Shown: in pieces, positions 53,039 to 63,582 of the stretch
Layout: each line of letters starts with the position of its first letter
How positions within the stretch are numbered: the stretch's first letter is position 1
Assembly: GCF_014926585.1 (NCBI RefSeq)
Contig: NZ_CP045422.1
Span: forward strand, 124,001 to 188,000
DNA length: 64,000 nt
DNA from: Devosia beringensis
GTDB taxonomy: Bacteria > Pseudomonadota > Alphaproteobacteria > Rhizobiales > Devosiaceae
Direction: 5' to 3'
Program-made: the position numbers and the translations under genes
Notes under the pieces: generated by a model
What the model was told of the DNA's origin: nothing
The model's input: the letters and a program-made list of their open reading frames with translations, nothing else
Database searches by the model: none

Positions 53039-54601
53039 TCAGGACTTGAGCGCGTCGTCGATGGCGGCGGCGAGCTCGGCCAGGCGATAGGGCTTGTTGA
53101 GGATCTTGAGGGGGCCATCCCCGACCGCGCCGCCCTCGCGCGACAGTTCCTCGGCATAGCCCGAGGTCAGCAGTACCGGCATGTTGGGATAGAGCGCCTG
53201 CACCTTGGCGCGCAGCTCGAAGCCGCTCATCCCGCCGGGCATGACCACATCGGAGAACAGCAGGTCCACCGGCCTGCCGCCCGCCAGAATGTCGATGGCC
53301 TCGGCGCCGCTGCCCGCCGCCAGGACGGTGTAACCGAGCTGCGTCAAACGGGTCACGGTCAGCTTGCGGACCCGTTCGTCATCCTCGACGGCCAGGATGG
53401 TCTGCCCTGCCCCGACCAGCGTCGAGCCGCCAAGGTCGGCGTCGACGACGAGCGTGGGTTCGACCCGGTGGCGCGGCAGATAGATCGCGACGATGGTGCC
53501 CTTGCCGGGGGCGCTGTCAATGGTGGCCAGGCCGCCCGACTGCTTGGCAAAGCCATAGATCATCGACAGGCCCAGGCCGGTCCCGCGTCCCATCTCCTTG
53601 GTGGTGAAAAACGGCTCGAAGGCGCGCTCGCGCACGGCGCTGCTCATGCCTTCGCCGGTATCGGAAACGGTCAATTTGACATAGTCGCCCGCATGCAGCG
53701 TATCGAGCCGGCTGGCCATATCGTCGCTGACGGCCACATTGGACGTCTCGATCACCAGCCGTCCACCATTGGGCATGGCATCGCGGGCGTTGACGGCAAG
53801 GTTGACGATGGCGCTCTCGACCTGGGACGGGTCGACGCGCACCGGCCACAGGCTGGGCGTGAGGGCACTAGAGAGATAGACGGTTTCCCCCAGGGTGCGG
53901 TGCAGCATGTCGGTGAGACCGAGCACGAAACTGTTGAGGTTGATGCTCTCGGGCTCGAGATGGGAGCGGCGGGCAAAGGCCAGCAGGCGGGCGGTGAGGC
54001 GGGCGCCGAGATCGGCGGCGTCGAGCGCCTCGGTGGTCAGCTCGCGCTGCAGCGGCGTGGTGAGCTTGCCTTCAAGCATTTCCAGATTGCCGATGATGAC
54101 GGTCAGCAGATTGTTGAAATCGTGCGCAATGCCGCCGGTCAGCTGCCCCATGGCCTCCATCTTCTGGGCCTGCCGCAGCGCGATCTCGGTGGCCTTGTGG
54201 GCCGACAGATCGTGAATGATTCCGGTAAAGAAGGTGCGGCCGTCCATTTCAAATTCGCTGACGGCCAGGTGCATGGGAAAGACCGTGCCATCGCGGCGCC
54301 TGCCGCTGACTTCCCGGCCGATGCCGATGATCCGCCGGCGGCCGCTGGAGCGGTAATTGTGCAGGTAGCCGTCGTGCTCGGCATGGTAGGGCGCGGGCAT
54401 CAGGAAATGCACGTTGCGGCCCAGAAACTCTTCCTGATCATAGCCGAACAGGCGCGCTGCTGCCGGATTGACCGTAGTAATGGCGCCGTGATCATCAATG
54501 GTGATGATGCCGTCCACCGCCGATTCCAGGATCGACTGAAGCTTGCGCGCCTGGCCGAGCAGGGAGGCATTCAGTTCTTTATCATCGGACACTGCTGGCA
54601 C
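53039..54601 (-). CDS. fixL: Hybrid FixL-like heme-PAS sensor histidine kinase with C-terminal receiver
   Basis: 520 residues, no membrane helix. The PAS domain (about 20-135) has the FixL heme pocket: [13 protein letters not shown] with the proximal histidine (His76) and [15 protein letters not shown] with Arg96, which equals Arg220 of Bradyrhizobium FixL by its +20 spacing. The Arg206 equivalent is Asn82. H-box [17 protein letters not shown] (His160), ATPase motifs [14 protein letters not shown] and [12 protein letters not shown] follow, then a receiver (about 400-520) with Asp451 in [11 protein letters not shown]. Senses oxygen and probably signals to the FxkR-like regulator. GTG at 54601 is used; GTG at 54592 is better spaced from AGGA and equally likely. 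Confidence 0.88.
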   Translation of the reverse strand: MPAVSDDKELNASLLGQARKLQSILESAVDGIITIDDHGAITTVNPAAARLFGYDQEEFLGRNVHFLMPAPYHAEHDGYLHNYRSSGRRRIIGIGREVSGRRRDGTVFPMHLAVSEFEMDGRTFFTGIIHDLSAHKATEIALRQAQKMEAMGQLTGGIAHDFNNLLTVIIGNLEMLEGKLTTPLQRELTTEALDAADLGARLTARLLAFARRSHLEPESINLNSFVLGLTDMLHRTLGETVYLSSALTPSLWPVRVDPSQVESAIVNLAVNARDAMPNGGRLVIETSNVAVSDDMASRLDTLHAGDYVKLTVSDTGEGMSSAVRERAFEPFFTTKEMGRGTGLGLSMIYGFAKQSGGLATIDSAPGKGTIVAIYLPRHRVEPTLVVDADLGGSTLVGAGQTILAVEDDERVRKLTVTRLTQLGYTVLAAGSGAEAIDILAGGRPVDLLFSDVVMPGGMSGFELRAKVQALYPNMPVLLTSGYAEELSREGGAVGDGPLKILNKPYRLAELAAAIDDALKS

Positions 54602-54694
54602 ATCCTGGTTTTGACCCGCTGAGTCCTAACCGGCCCACCTCCCCCGCACAAACGAAAAGGTCCCCGATACAGGCCTCCCCAATCGCTTCTGATC

Positions 54695-54708
54695 TTGATG
54701 CAGGTCAA
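54695..54708 (+). promoter_or_regulatory. FixK/FNR box upstream of the SQR-like gene
   Basis: TTGAT-GCAG-GTCAA fits the FixK/FNR consensus TTGAY-N4-RTCAA. Centred 111 bp upstream of the SQR-like start, leaving room for a leader of about 70 nt if bound at -41.5. It could also act on the fixL gene on the other strand. Confidence 0.72.
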
Positions 54709-54812
54709 ATCACGGCAGCCAGCGCCTTGGTAGCCTGCGGTATCGGCGGGCTGAGTCTGGCAGCGTGATCCACACCTCCAGATGCGTCTGTTGCTCGCCA
54801 GGGAGGAAACCA

Positions 54813-56105
54813 ATGGCACATATCGTCGTACTCGGCGCCGGACTTGGTGGCACCATCATGGCCTATGAACTGCGTGATGCCCTGGGGGCGGAGCACCAGG
54901 TCAGCGTGATCAACAAGGGCCCGGAATATTCGTTCGTGCCCTCCAATCCGTGGGTGGCCGTGGGCTGGCGTGATCGCGAGGCCGTAACGGTTGATCTGGG
55001 GCCGGTCTTTGCCAAGCGCAAAATCGGCTTTCACCCCGAGGGCGCCAAGCGACTGCATCCAGCCGAGAAGCGCGTCGAACTGACCGACGGCCGGAGCGTC
55101 AGCTATGACTATCTTGCCATCTCGACGGGGCCGGAACTGGCCTTTGACGAAATCCCGGGCTTCGGGCCGGAGCACTTTACCCAGTCGGTCTGCCAGATCG
55201 ATCACGCCCTGGCGGCCAAGCCGGCCTTTGATGCGCTGGTGGCCAATCCGGGGCCGGTGATCATCGGCGCGGTGCAAGGCGCGTCCTGCTTCGGGCCGGC
55301 CTACGAGTTCGCCTTCATTCTCGAAAAAGCCCTGCGCGATGCCAAGGTGCGCGACCGCGTGCCGATGACCTTTGTCACCGCCGAACCCTATATCGGCCAT
55401 CTCGGTCTCGATGGCGTGGGCGATACCAAGGGCATGCTCGAAAGCGCCATGCGCAACCGGCACATCAAGTGGATCTGCAATGCCAAGGTCGACAAGGTCG
55501 AGGCCGGCAAGCTCAGCGTATCGGAAATCGCCGAGGATGGTTCGGTCAAGCAGGCGCATGAGCTGCCCTTTGCCTATTCGATGATGCTGCCCGCCTTCCG
55601 CGGGGTGGCTGCCGTACGCGATATCGAGGGGCTGACCAATCCGCGCGGCTTCATCCTGGCCGACAAGTATCAGCGTAACCCCGCCTTCCCGGAAATCTTC
55701 TCGGTGGGTGTCTGCGTGGCGATCCCGCCCCTGGCCAAGACGCCGGTGCCCGTGGGCGTGCCCAAGACCGGCTTCATGATCGAATCCATGGTCACCGCCA
55801 CGGTGCAGAACATCGCCCGGCTGGTGGCGGGCGAGCAGCCCAATGCCATTCCCACCTGGAACGCCATCTGCCTCGCCGACTTCGGCGATTCCGGCATTGC
55901 CTTCGTGGCGCAGCCGCAATTGCCGCCGCGCAATGTGAACTGGTCGGCCGAGGGCAAGTGGGTGCACCTGGCCAAGATCGGCTTTGAAAAGTATTTCCTG
56001 GGCAAGATCCGCTCGGGCAAGTCAGAGCCCTTCTACGAGCATCTTGCCCTGCAGGTCCTGGGCATCGACAAGCTCAAGGCGGTCAAGACCGAGCCGGCCG
56101 AATAG
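54813..56105 (+). CDS. Sulfide:quinone oxidoreductase-like FAD-dependent oxidoreductase
   Basis: 430 residues. N-terminal FAD-binding Rossmann motif HIVVLGAGLGGTIMAYEL, then FVPSNPWVAVGWR and DYLAISTGPEL. Cysteines at 127, 159 (GASCFGPAYEF) and 301 (SVGVCVAIPP) occupy places where SQR and flavocytochrome c sulfide dehydrogenase carry redox cysteines. TPVPVGVPKTGFMIESM is a typical C-terminal block. Probable role: oxidise sulfide at the membrane and pass electrons to quinone. The start at 54813 has GGGAGGAAA upstream. A FixK box and the neighbouring oxygen-sensing genes suggest induction at low oxygen. Confidence 0.85.
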   Translation: MAHIVVLGAGLGGTIMAYELRDALGAEHQVSVINKGPEYSFVPSNPWVAVGWRDREAVTVDLGPVFAKRKIGFHPEGAKRLHPAEKRVELTDGRSVSYDYLAISTGPELAFDEIPGFGPEHFTQSVCQIDHALAAKPAFDALVANPGPVIIGAVQGASCFGPAYEFAFILEKALRDAKVRDRVPMTFVTAEPYIGHLGLDGVGDTKGMLESAMRNRHIKWICNAKVDKVEAGKLSVSEIAEDGSVKQAHELPFAYSMMLPAFRGVAAVRDIEGLTNPRGFILADKYQRNPAFPEIFSVGVCVAIPPLAKTPVPVGVPKTGFMIESMVTATVQNIARLVAGEQPNAIPTWNAICLADFGDSGIAFVAQPQLPPRNVNWSAEGKWVHLAKIGFEKYFLGKIRSGKSEPFYEHLALQVLGIDKLKAVKTEPAE

Positions 56106-56130
56106 CGGTCGGCAGACACCCCGCGCAGAG

Positions 56131-56154
56131 CAATGGCGCCTGAAGGCGCCATTG
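56131..56154. terminator. Hairpin between convergent SQR-like and AraC genes
   Basis: Perfect 10-bp inverted repeat CAATGGCGCC-TGAA-GGCGCCATTG with a 4-base loop, 25 nt after the SQR-like stop. Lacks a long U-tract, so a bidirectional terminator is likely but not certain. Confidence 0.6.
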
Positions 56155-56164
56155 TTGACGGATA

Positions 56165-57082
56165 TCAGTTCACGGCGCCGCGGGAATTGGCGCGCAGCGG
56201 TGTTGCCGCAGGGGGGCGGCAGCGCACATCCCGGCGGAAGTCGGTGGGCGACATGCCGGCGATCTTGCGGAACGACTTGTTGAAGGCACTGAGTGAACCA
56301 AAGCCGCTATCCATGGCCACCTGCAGCACATTGGCCTCTTCCTGCATCAGCAGGGCCTGGGCATAGCTGAGCCGCATCAGGTTGACATAGTCGTTGAGGG
56401 TCATGCCGGTGGACTTCTTGAAGACCGTCATGGCGTATTTGGGATGAATGTCGGCGGCCGCGGCAATGTCGGCGGAATCGATGTCCTCACGGAAATTGTC
56501 GGCGATGAAATCGCAGATGCGCACCACGATCGGCGATGAGTGGTGATCGAGTCCGTCCACCGCGCTGACCACATCGGCCGGTCCCGGCAGCAGGTCATAG
56601 GCGTCGAAGCGCACCCGTTCGATGCGCAGCAGCAGCTCATCGACGGCCATGCTGGCCTTCATCGGGTCACCGGAGCGCGCATAGTCGTTCCATCGCGCGA
56701 AATTGACCGGGTCTGAGGCGTCGGTGGCGCGGGTCACCAGGGTGGCCCCCTGCATCAGCTTTGACTGCACGTTCTGCGGCAGCCGCAGACGAAAGAAATG
56801 CACCAGCGGCAGGTGCCCGCCGGCATAGATCAGGTCGTCGGAGGCATCGTCGAGCCAGTGCGGCAGACCGCCCCAGAACAGGGCCATATCCCCAGCATTG
56901 AAGCGCACATCATGCCCGCTCATGCGGTAATGCGCCCAGCCGCGAACGATAAAATTCACCTCGACCTGGGCGTGCCAGTGGGCCGCGCGCATGACCAGGG
57001 GCGATGCATGAAACATCTGCAGCTCGGTGGGCAGCCGCTCCACGCCATTGGCCTCGGGCACATAATAGGCTCGGGGCGCCAT
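56165..57082 (-). CDS. AraC-family transcriptional regulator
   Basis: 305 residues. N-terminal cupin-type sensor with AAHWHAQVEVNFIVRGWAHYRMSG and FNAGDMALFWGGLPH. C-terminal double HTH: SADIAAAADIHPKYAMTVFKKSTGMTLNDYVNLMRLSYAQALL, then VAMDSGFGSLSAFNKSFRKIAGMSPTDFRRD. It is divergent from the sugar importer operon at 57189, so it probably activates that operon in response to the imported sugar. The ATG at 57082 has GGAAAG upstream. Confidence 0.92.
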   Translation of the reverse strand: MAPRAYYVPEANGVERLPTELQMFHASPLVMRAAHWHAQVEVNFIVRGWAHYRMSGHDVRFNAGDMALFWGGLPHWLDDASDDLIYAGGHLPLVHFFRLRLPQNVQSKLMQGATLVTRATDASDPVNFARWNDYARSGDPMKASMAVDELLLRIERVRFDAYDLLPGPADVVSAVDGLDHHSSPIVVRICDFIADNFREDIDSADIAAAADIHPKYAMTVFKKSTGMTLNDYVNLMRLSYAQALLMQEEANVLQVAMDSGFGSLSAFNKSFRKIAGMSPTDFRRDVRCRPPAATPLRANSRGAVN

Positions 57083-57188
57083 CTTACTTTCCGCCAACTC
57101 TACATACCTTTTGGCATAGACGTATTGCACCAGAAGCATAGCTTAGGAAGGGCTCGCGCTAAGAGCAAATGAAAAGGGAGGATCTTTC
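57083..57188. promoter_or_regulatory. Divergent promoter region of araC-like gene and sugar importer
   Basis: 106 bases, AT-richer than the flanks, ending in AAAAGGGAGG ahead of the importer start. TTGGCA and TTGCAC are possible -35 hexamers, but no -10 at good spacing was found. Confidence 0.4.
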
Positions 57189-58463
57189 ATGAACCGCATC
57201 GCATCACGGTGGCACCAGAAGCTCGCCGTCGCCCTCGCCGGCATCAGCCTGCTCACCGTCGCCGCCGCATCGGCCGGCGAAATCTCGGTCTGGGTCTGGG
57301 ACAAGGCCTTCAATGGCGACACCATGCGCGAGGCCGGCGCTCTCTACACAGCCGAACATCCCGACGTCACCTTCAACGTCGATGACACCGCAAGCCAGGA
57401 CGATATCCGCGCCAAGCTGCAGACGCAGCTGCTGGCCGGCAGCACCGAAGGTCTGCCCGATATCGTGCTGATCCAGGACGACATTGCCCAGAAATACCTG
57501 CAGTCCTTCCCGGGCGCCTTTGAGCCGCTGTCGGACTCGATCGATATGTCGGTGTTTGCGCCCTACAAGGTCGCCGCCGCCACGCTGGACGGCAAATCCT
57601 ATTCCGTGCCCTTCGATTCGGGCGTAACGGGCCTGTTCTACCGCTCCGACTATCTCGAGGAAGCCGGCTTCACCGCGGCCGACCTCGACAATATCACCTG
57701 GGATCGCCTGGTCGAAATCGGCACCGAGATCAAGGCCAAGACCGGCCATCTGCTGCTCGACCTCGACCTCAACGATACCGGCCTGATCCGCATGATGATG
57801 CAGTCGGCCGGCCAGTGGTACTTCAACGCGGACGGCAGCCTGAACATCGTCGACAATGCAGCGCTCAAGAAGGCGCTCGAGACCTATGCCAAGTTCTACC
57901 AGGCCGACCTGGTCAAGCCGGTCTCCGGCTGGGCCGAATATACCGGCGCCTTCACCTCGGGCGAAGTCGCCATGGTTCCGGTCGGCGTCTGGATCACTGC
58001 CACCATCAAGGCCAATGCCGATCAGTCCGGCATGTGGGGCGTCGCCCCCACGCCGCGCATGGACCTCGAAGGCTCGGTCAATGCCTCCAACCAGGGCGGT
58101 TCGAGCTGGTTTGTCCTGTCCTCGTCGGACAACAAGGAAGAGACCATCGACTTCCTCAACACCGTCTGGGCCGGCAATAGCCAGTTCTACCAGGACATCC
58201 TGATCAAGCGCGGCGCCGTGGGCTCGCTGCTCGCTGCGCGTGAAGGCGATGCCTTCAAGGCCTCCGACGACTTCTTCGGCGGCGCGCCCGTCTGGCAGAA
58301 CTTCTCCGATTGGCTCGGCCAGATCCCGAGCGTGGACTACGGCACCTTCACCGCCGAAGTCGATGCGGCCGTGCAGGCCCAGCTGCCCACGATCATCGAG
58401 GGCGGCGACATCGACGCGGCGCTGCGGGCGATCAACGACCAGGCCACCCAGCAGATGCAATAG
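57189..58463 (+). CDS. Sugar ABC transporter substrate-binding protein (CUT1 family)
   Basis: 424 residues; signal peptide ending AAASAGE, then ISVWVWDKAFNGDTMREAG. Family 1 features are IVLIQDDIAQKYLQ, YSVPFDSGVTGLFYRSDYLEEAG and FTSGEVAMVPVGVW. The WDKAFN start resembles binding proteins for lactose-like or other disaccharide importers of rhizobia, but the ligand is not predictable. AAAAGGGAGG precedes the start. Two hairpins follow the stop. Confidence 0.88.
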   Translation: MNRIASRWHQKLAVALAGISLLTVAAASAGEISVWVWDKAFNGDTMREAGALYTAEHPDVTFNVDDTASQDDIRAKLQTQLLAGSTEGLPDIVLIQDDIAQKYLQSFPGAFEPLSDSIDMSVFAPYKVAAATLDGKSYSVPFDSGVTGLFYRSDYLEEAGFTAADLDNITWDRLVEIGTEIKAKTGHLLLDLDLNDTGLIRMMMQSAGQWYFNADGSLNIVDNAALKKALETYAKFYQADLVKPVSGWAEYTGAFTSGEVAMVPVGVWITATIKANADQSGMWGVAPTPRMDLEGSVNASNQGGSSWFVLSSSDNKEETIDFLNTVWAGNSQFYQDILIKRGAVGSLLAAREGDAFKASDDFFGGAPVWQNFSDWLGQIPSVDYGTFTAEVDAAVQAQLPTIIEGGDIDAALRAINDQATQQMQ

Positions 58464-58473
58464 GCTGACTGAC

Positions 58474-58525
58474 GGGGCGGGCTTCGGCTCGCCCCATTGG
58501 GTCGGGTGCCGCCTTGCGGTGCCCG
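58474..58525 (+). repeat. Two tandem intercistronic hairpins after the sugar-binding protein gene
   Basis: GGGGCGGGC-TTCG-GCTCGCCCC (58474-58495, UUCG loop, one wobble) is followed by CGGGTGCCGC-CTT-GCGGTGCCCG (58503-58525, two wobbles). No U-tract. Likely protect the binding-protein mRNA and reduce read-through to the permeases. Confidence 0.65.
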
Positions 58526-58570
58526 GCCGCTATCGGCCGTATGGCGTTGCACTATCAGGGAGGCTGACAA

Positions 58571-59467
58571 TTGGCACAGGCGCGACTGGATCGCCGCGAG
58601 CAGATCACGGGCTGGGCATTCATCGCCCCTGCCCTCGTGCTGCTCGGACTGTTCATGATCTATCCCATCGTCTGGTCGCTCTGGATGAGCTTCCAGGTCG
58701 GCAAGGGGATGAATCTGAGTTTTGGCGGCTTCACCAATATCATGCGGCTGACCAAGGATACGGTGTTCCTGCGGGCGCTGGGCAATACCTTCACCTTCTT
58801 CATAATTCAGGTGCCCATCATGATCACCCTGGCGCTGCTGTTCGCGGTGGCGCTCAATGATGCGACCCTGAAATTCCGCGGCCTGTTCCGCACGGCGATC
58901 TTTTTGCCCTGCGTGACCTCGCTAATCGCCTATTCGACGCTGTTCAAGTCGATGTTCGCCACCGACGGCGTGGTCAACCAGGCGCTGATGGCCATCCACG
59001 CCATTTCGGGGCCGATCTCCTGGTTCGGCGACCCCTTCTGGGCCAAGGTCGTGGTCATCATCGCCATCACCTGGCGCTGGACCGGCTACAACATGATCTT
59101 CTACCTGGCGGCGCTGCAGAATATCGACCGCTCGATCTACGAGGCCGCCCGCATTGACGGCGTGCCGGCCTGGGCGCGCTTCCGCTACCTGACCATTCCC
59201 ATGCTCAAGCCGGTGATCCTGTTCACCACGGTAATCTCCACCATCGGCACGCTGCAGCTGTTCGACGAGGTCTACAACTTCACCGCCGGCACCGGCGGCC
59301 CCTCGGATTCGACGCTGACCCTGTCGCTCTACATCTACAACCTGACCTTCAAGTTCATGCCCAGCTTCGGCTATTCGGCCACTGCCTCCTGGGTCATCGT
59401 CATCGTGGTCGCCATTCTGAGCTTCCTGCAGTTCCTTGTCGCCCGCGACCGGAGGGTCAAGCCATGA
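58571..59467 (+). CDS. Sugar ABC transporter permease 1 (MalF-like)
   Basis: 298 residues, six membrane helices. [28 protein letters not shown] opens the protein. The coupling loop is [34 protein letters not shown] at 58571 is the start, with GGGAGG eight bases upstream; no in-frame ATG lies near. It overlaps the second permease gene by 4 nt. Confidence 0.92.
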   Translation: MAQARLDRREQITGWAFIAPALVLLGLFMIYPIVWSLWMSFQVGKGMNLSFGGFTNIMRLTKDTVFLRALGNTFTFFIIQVPIMITLALLFAVALNDATLKFRGLFRTAIFLPCVTSLIAYSTLFKSMFATDGVVNQALMAIHAISGPISWFGDPFWAKVVVIIAITWRWTGYNMIFYLAALQNIDRSIYEAARIDGVPAWARFRYLTIPMLKPVILFTTVISTIGTLQLFDEVYNFTAGTGGPSDSTLTLSLYIYNLTFKFMPSFGYSATASWVIVIVVAILSFLQFLVARDRRVKP

Positions 59468-60345
59468 CCGTTTCGCCGACGACCGACATGGCTGCCGACC
59501 GGGCCGTGGCGACGCGCTCCTTCATGCCGGGCAATGCCTGGGCCCTGGTGCGCCGTGGCCTCGTCTATCTGATGCTCAGCGTGGCCGCCTTCATCTCGGT
59601 CTTCCCGTTCTTCTGGATGATCGTGGGCGCCACCAACAGCTCGGCCGACATCATCAAGGGCAAGGCCAGTTTCGGCGATGCCCTGTTCACCAATGCCGCC
59701 ACATTCTTCACCCAGGTCGATGCGCTGCGGGTGTTCTGGAATTCCGGCTTCATCGCGGTGGTCGCCACCGCGCTGACGCTGGTGATCTCCTCGCTGGCCG
59801 GCTACGGCTTCGAGATGTTCCGGTCGCGCATTCGCGAGCGCATCTTCAGCCTCTTGCTGCTGCTGCTGTCGATCCCGTTTGCGGCGATGATGGTGCCGCT
59901 GTTCGTGATGTTTGCCCAGGCCAAGCTGGTCAACACCTATGTGGCAGTGATCCTGCCCACGGTGGCCTCGATCTTCATCATTTTCTACTTCCGCCAGGCG
60001 ACCAAGGCCTTCCCGAGCGAATTGCGCGACGCGGCCAAGATCGACGGGCTCAAGGAATGGCAGATTTTCCTGTTCGTCTACATGCCGGTGATGCGCTCGA
60101 CCTATGCGGCGGCCACCATCATCATCTTCATGACCAACTGGAACAACTATCTCTGGCCGCTGATCGTGCTGCAGACGGCCGAGAACAAGACCATCACCCT
60201 GATCCTCTCCGCCCTCACCTCGGCCTATACCCCCGATTACGGTATGCTGCTGTTCGGGACAGTGCTCGCCACCCTGCCCACCCTCGTCATTTTCTTCCTG
60301 CTCCAGCGCCGCTTCGTCGAAGGCATGCTGGGCGCGGTCAAATAG
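59464..60345 (+). CDS. Sugar ABC transporter permease 2 (MalG-like)
   Basis: 293 residues, six helices, with a 30-residue polar N-terminus. The coupling loop reads [29 protein letters not shown], and [12 protein letters not shown] is the usual late motif. [15 protein letters not shown] is the typical end. Pairs with the MalF-like permease. ATGA overlap with the upstream gene. Confidence 0.93.
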   Translation: MTVSPTTDMAADRAVATRSFMPGNAWALVRRGLVYLMLSVAAFISVFPFFWMIVGATNSSADIIKGKASFGDALFTNAATFFTQVDALRVFWNSGFIAVVATALTLVISSLAGYGFEMFRSRIRERIFSLLLLLLSIPFAAMMVPLFVMFAQAKLVNTYVAVILPTVASIFIIFYFRQATKAFPSELRDAAKIDGLKEWQIFLFVYMPVMRSTYAAATIIIFMTNWNNYLWPLIVLQTAENKTITLILSALTSAYTPDYGMLLFGTVLATLPTLVIFFLLQRRFVEGMLGAVK

Positions 60346-60356
60346 GTGCAATCAAC

Positions 60357-61445
<1,089 letters not shown>

Positions 61446-61518
61446 CGCTGGCCGTCCAGCACTTCCATCAACCGGCCGGTTGGCCGGACCTCTATTTTTG
61501 ACGAAAAGGACCATTTTC

Positions 61519-63522
61519 ATGGCTGAGAAAATTCGCTGGGGCATTATCGGACCCGGCAGCATCGCCAAGGCGTTTTTTGGCGGTGTCGCCGATTCCAGGC
61601 ATGGCGTGATCGCGGCCATTGCCACCCGCAATCCGGACAAGCCGAACCTGGTCACCGACTTCCCCGGCGTGCGCGTCGTCAAGGGTTATGAGGCCCTGCT
61701 GGCCGATCCCGAGATCGACGCCGTCTATATCGCCGTGCCCCATACCGGCCATGCCGAATGGGCCATCAAGGCCGCCGAGGCCGGCAAGCATGTGCTGGTG
61801 GAAAAGCCCTTTGCGCTATCCTCGTTTGAAATCAGCGCCGTGCTGCATGCGCACAAGAAGGCCGGCACCTTTGCCGGCGAAGCCTTCATGTATCGCCTGC
61901 ATCCGCAGACCGCCAAGCTGATCGAACTGATCCAGTCCGGCGTGATCGGCGAGGTCCGCATGATCCAGTCGAGCTTTGGCTTCTCGATGGGCAAGTTCCA
62001 GCCCGAGCATCGCCTGTTCGCCTCCGCCCTGGCCGGCGGCGGCATTCTCGATGTCGGCGGCTATCCCGTCTCGATGGCCCGGCTCATCGCCGGCGCCGCC
62101 ATGGGCAAGCCCTTTGCCGATCCGGTCAAGGTATCGGGCACCGCCAAGCTCAATGCCGAAGGCACCGATGACTGGGCCGCGGCAGTGCTGACCTTCGAGA
62201 ACGGCATTGTCGCCCAGGTCTCCTGCGCCGTCATGGCCAATCTCGACAATGTGCTGCGCATCCACGGCGCCGATGGCCGCATCGAGGTGCCCGATTTCTG
62301 GTTTGCCGGTGGCGACCGCACCAAGGGCGAAGGCCGGATCGATATCATCAAGCAGGGCAAGACCGAGACGATCAGCGTCGGCGAACAGCGCCACGTCTAT
62401 TCCTTCGAGGCCGATGCCGCCGCCGAGGCGATCATGGCCAAGCGGCAGGAACTGGCCGCGCCCGGCATGGGCTGGGACGACAGCCTGGGCAATGCCCGCG
62501 TGCTCGACCAATGGCGCCGCGACGCCGGGATCGAATTCTCAGTCGAAAAGCCGGCCAACCGCCGCACGACCCTGGACAACCGCACGCTCGGCGCCAACAA
62601 CGGCGTCATCCCCAAGCGCTCCATTCCGGGCCTTGGCAAGCAGGCTTCGGCCGTGGCCTTGGGTTTTGAGGATTTCCGCAGCTTTGCCTCGGGCGCCATC
62701 CTGCTCGACGCCTTCTGGGAAAAGGGCGGCAATATCTTCGACACCGCCTTTGTCTATGGCAATGGCTATACCGAAAAGCTGTTCGGCGAATGGCACACCA
62801 ATCGCGGCACCCGCGAGGGCGCCGTCCTGATCGGCAAGGGCGCGCATAGTCCCCTGGTCTATCCAGACGTTATCGCCAAGCAGCTGACCCAGTCGCTTGA
62901 CCGGCTGCAGACCGACTATGTCGACGTCTACTTCATGCACCGCGACAATCCGGAGGTGCCGGTCGGCGAGTTCGTCGATGCCATGGATGCCGAGGTCAAG
63001 GCTGGCCGCATTCGTGGTCCCTTTGGCGGCTCCAACTGGACCATGGAGCGTTTCGACGCCGCCGTGGAATATGCCGAGCGTACCGGTAAGGCCAAGCCGA
63101 TGGCGCTTTCCAACAACTTCGCCCTCAGCGAAATGCTGGTGCCGATCTGGGATGGCTGCGTCACCTCGGCTTCGGACGAATGGAAGAAGTGGCTGACCGA
63201 TACCCAGACCACCAATTTCTCCTGGTCCAGCCAGGGCCGCGGCTTCTTTACCGACCGCGCCGGTCGCGACAAGACCGACAATGAGGAACTGGTGCGCTGC
63301 TGGTACAATGACAAGAACTTTGCCCGCCGCGACCGCGCCATCGAGCTGGCCAAACAGATCGGCCATAATCCCATCCATGTGGCTCTCGCTTTCGTCCTGG
63401 CCCAGCCCTTCCCGTCCATCCCGCTGATCGGGCCCCGGACCCTGGGCGAGTTGGACGACAGCCTCAAGGCCTTCGAGATCAAGCTGACGCCAGAGCAGGT
63501 CGCCTGGCTCGACCACGGCTAG
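61519..63522 (+). CDS. Gfo/Idh/MocA oxidoreductase fused to an aldo/keto reductase
   Basis: 667 residues, a continuous fusion. Residues 1-340 are a Gfo/Idh/MocA dehydrogenase: nucleotide motif WGIIGPGSIAKAF and catalytic-site motif HVLVEKPFALS, then FMYRLHPQTAKLIELI and GGGILDVGGYPVSMARL. Residues from about 350 form an aldo-keto reductase with the full tetrad: Asp in NIFDTAFVYG, Tyr in that same stretch, Lys in VLIGKGAHSP and His in VYFMHRDNP. WSSQGRGFF and IPLIGPRTLGELDDSL match the AKR C-terminal part. The halves may act in sequence on an imported sugar. It is the last gene of the importer operon. Confidence 0.9.
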   Translation: MAEKIRWGIIGPGSIAKAFFGGVADSRHGVIAAIATRNPDKPNLVTDFPGVRVVKGYEALLADPEIDAVYIAVPHTGHAEWAIKAAEAGKHVLVEKPFALSSFEISAVLHAHKKAGTFAGEAFMYRLHPQTAKLIELIQSGVIGEVRMIQSSFGFSMGKFQPEHRLFASALAGGGILDVGGYPVSMARLIAGAAMGKPFADPVKVSGTAKLNAEGTDDWAAAVLTFENGIVAQVSCAVMANLDNVLRIHGADGRIEVPDFWFAGGDRTKGEGRIDIIKQGKTETISVGEQRHVYSFEADAAAEAIMAKRQELAAPGMGWDDSLGNARVLDQWRRDAGIEFSVEKPANRRTTLDNRTLGANNGVIPKRSIPGLGKQASAVALGFEDFRSFASGAILLDAFWEKGGNIFDTAFVYGNGYTEKLFGEWHTNRGTREGAVLIGKGAHSPLVYPDVIAKQLTQSLDRLQTDYVDVYFMHRDNPEVPVGEFVDAMDAEVKAGRIRGPFGGSNWTMERFDAAVEYAERTGKAKPMALSNNFALSEMLVPIWDGCVTSASDEWKKWLTDTQTTNFSWSSQGRGFFTDRAGRDKTDNEELVRCWYNDKNFARRDRAIELAKQIGHNPIHVALAFVLAQPFPSIPLIGPRTLGELDDSLKAFEIKLTPEQVAWLDHG

Positions 63523-63530
63523 GAAAGTTG

Positions 63531-63557
63531 AAAGGGCCCCGTGGGGCCCTTTCTTTT
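63531..63557 (+). terminator. Rho-independent terminator of the sugar importer operon
   Basis: AAAGGGCCCC-GT-GGGGCCCTTT, a perfect 10-bp stem, followed by CTTTT, 8 nt after the fusion gene stop. Confidence 0.9.
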
Positions 63558-63582
63558 GGTCGTTTGGTCTCCTCGGCACGAC

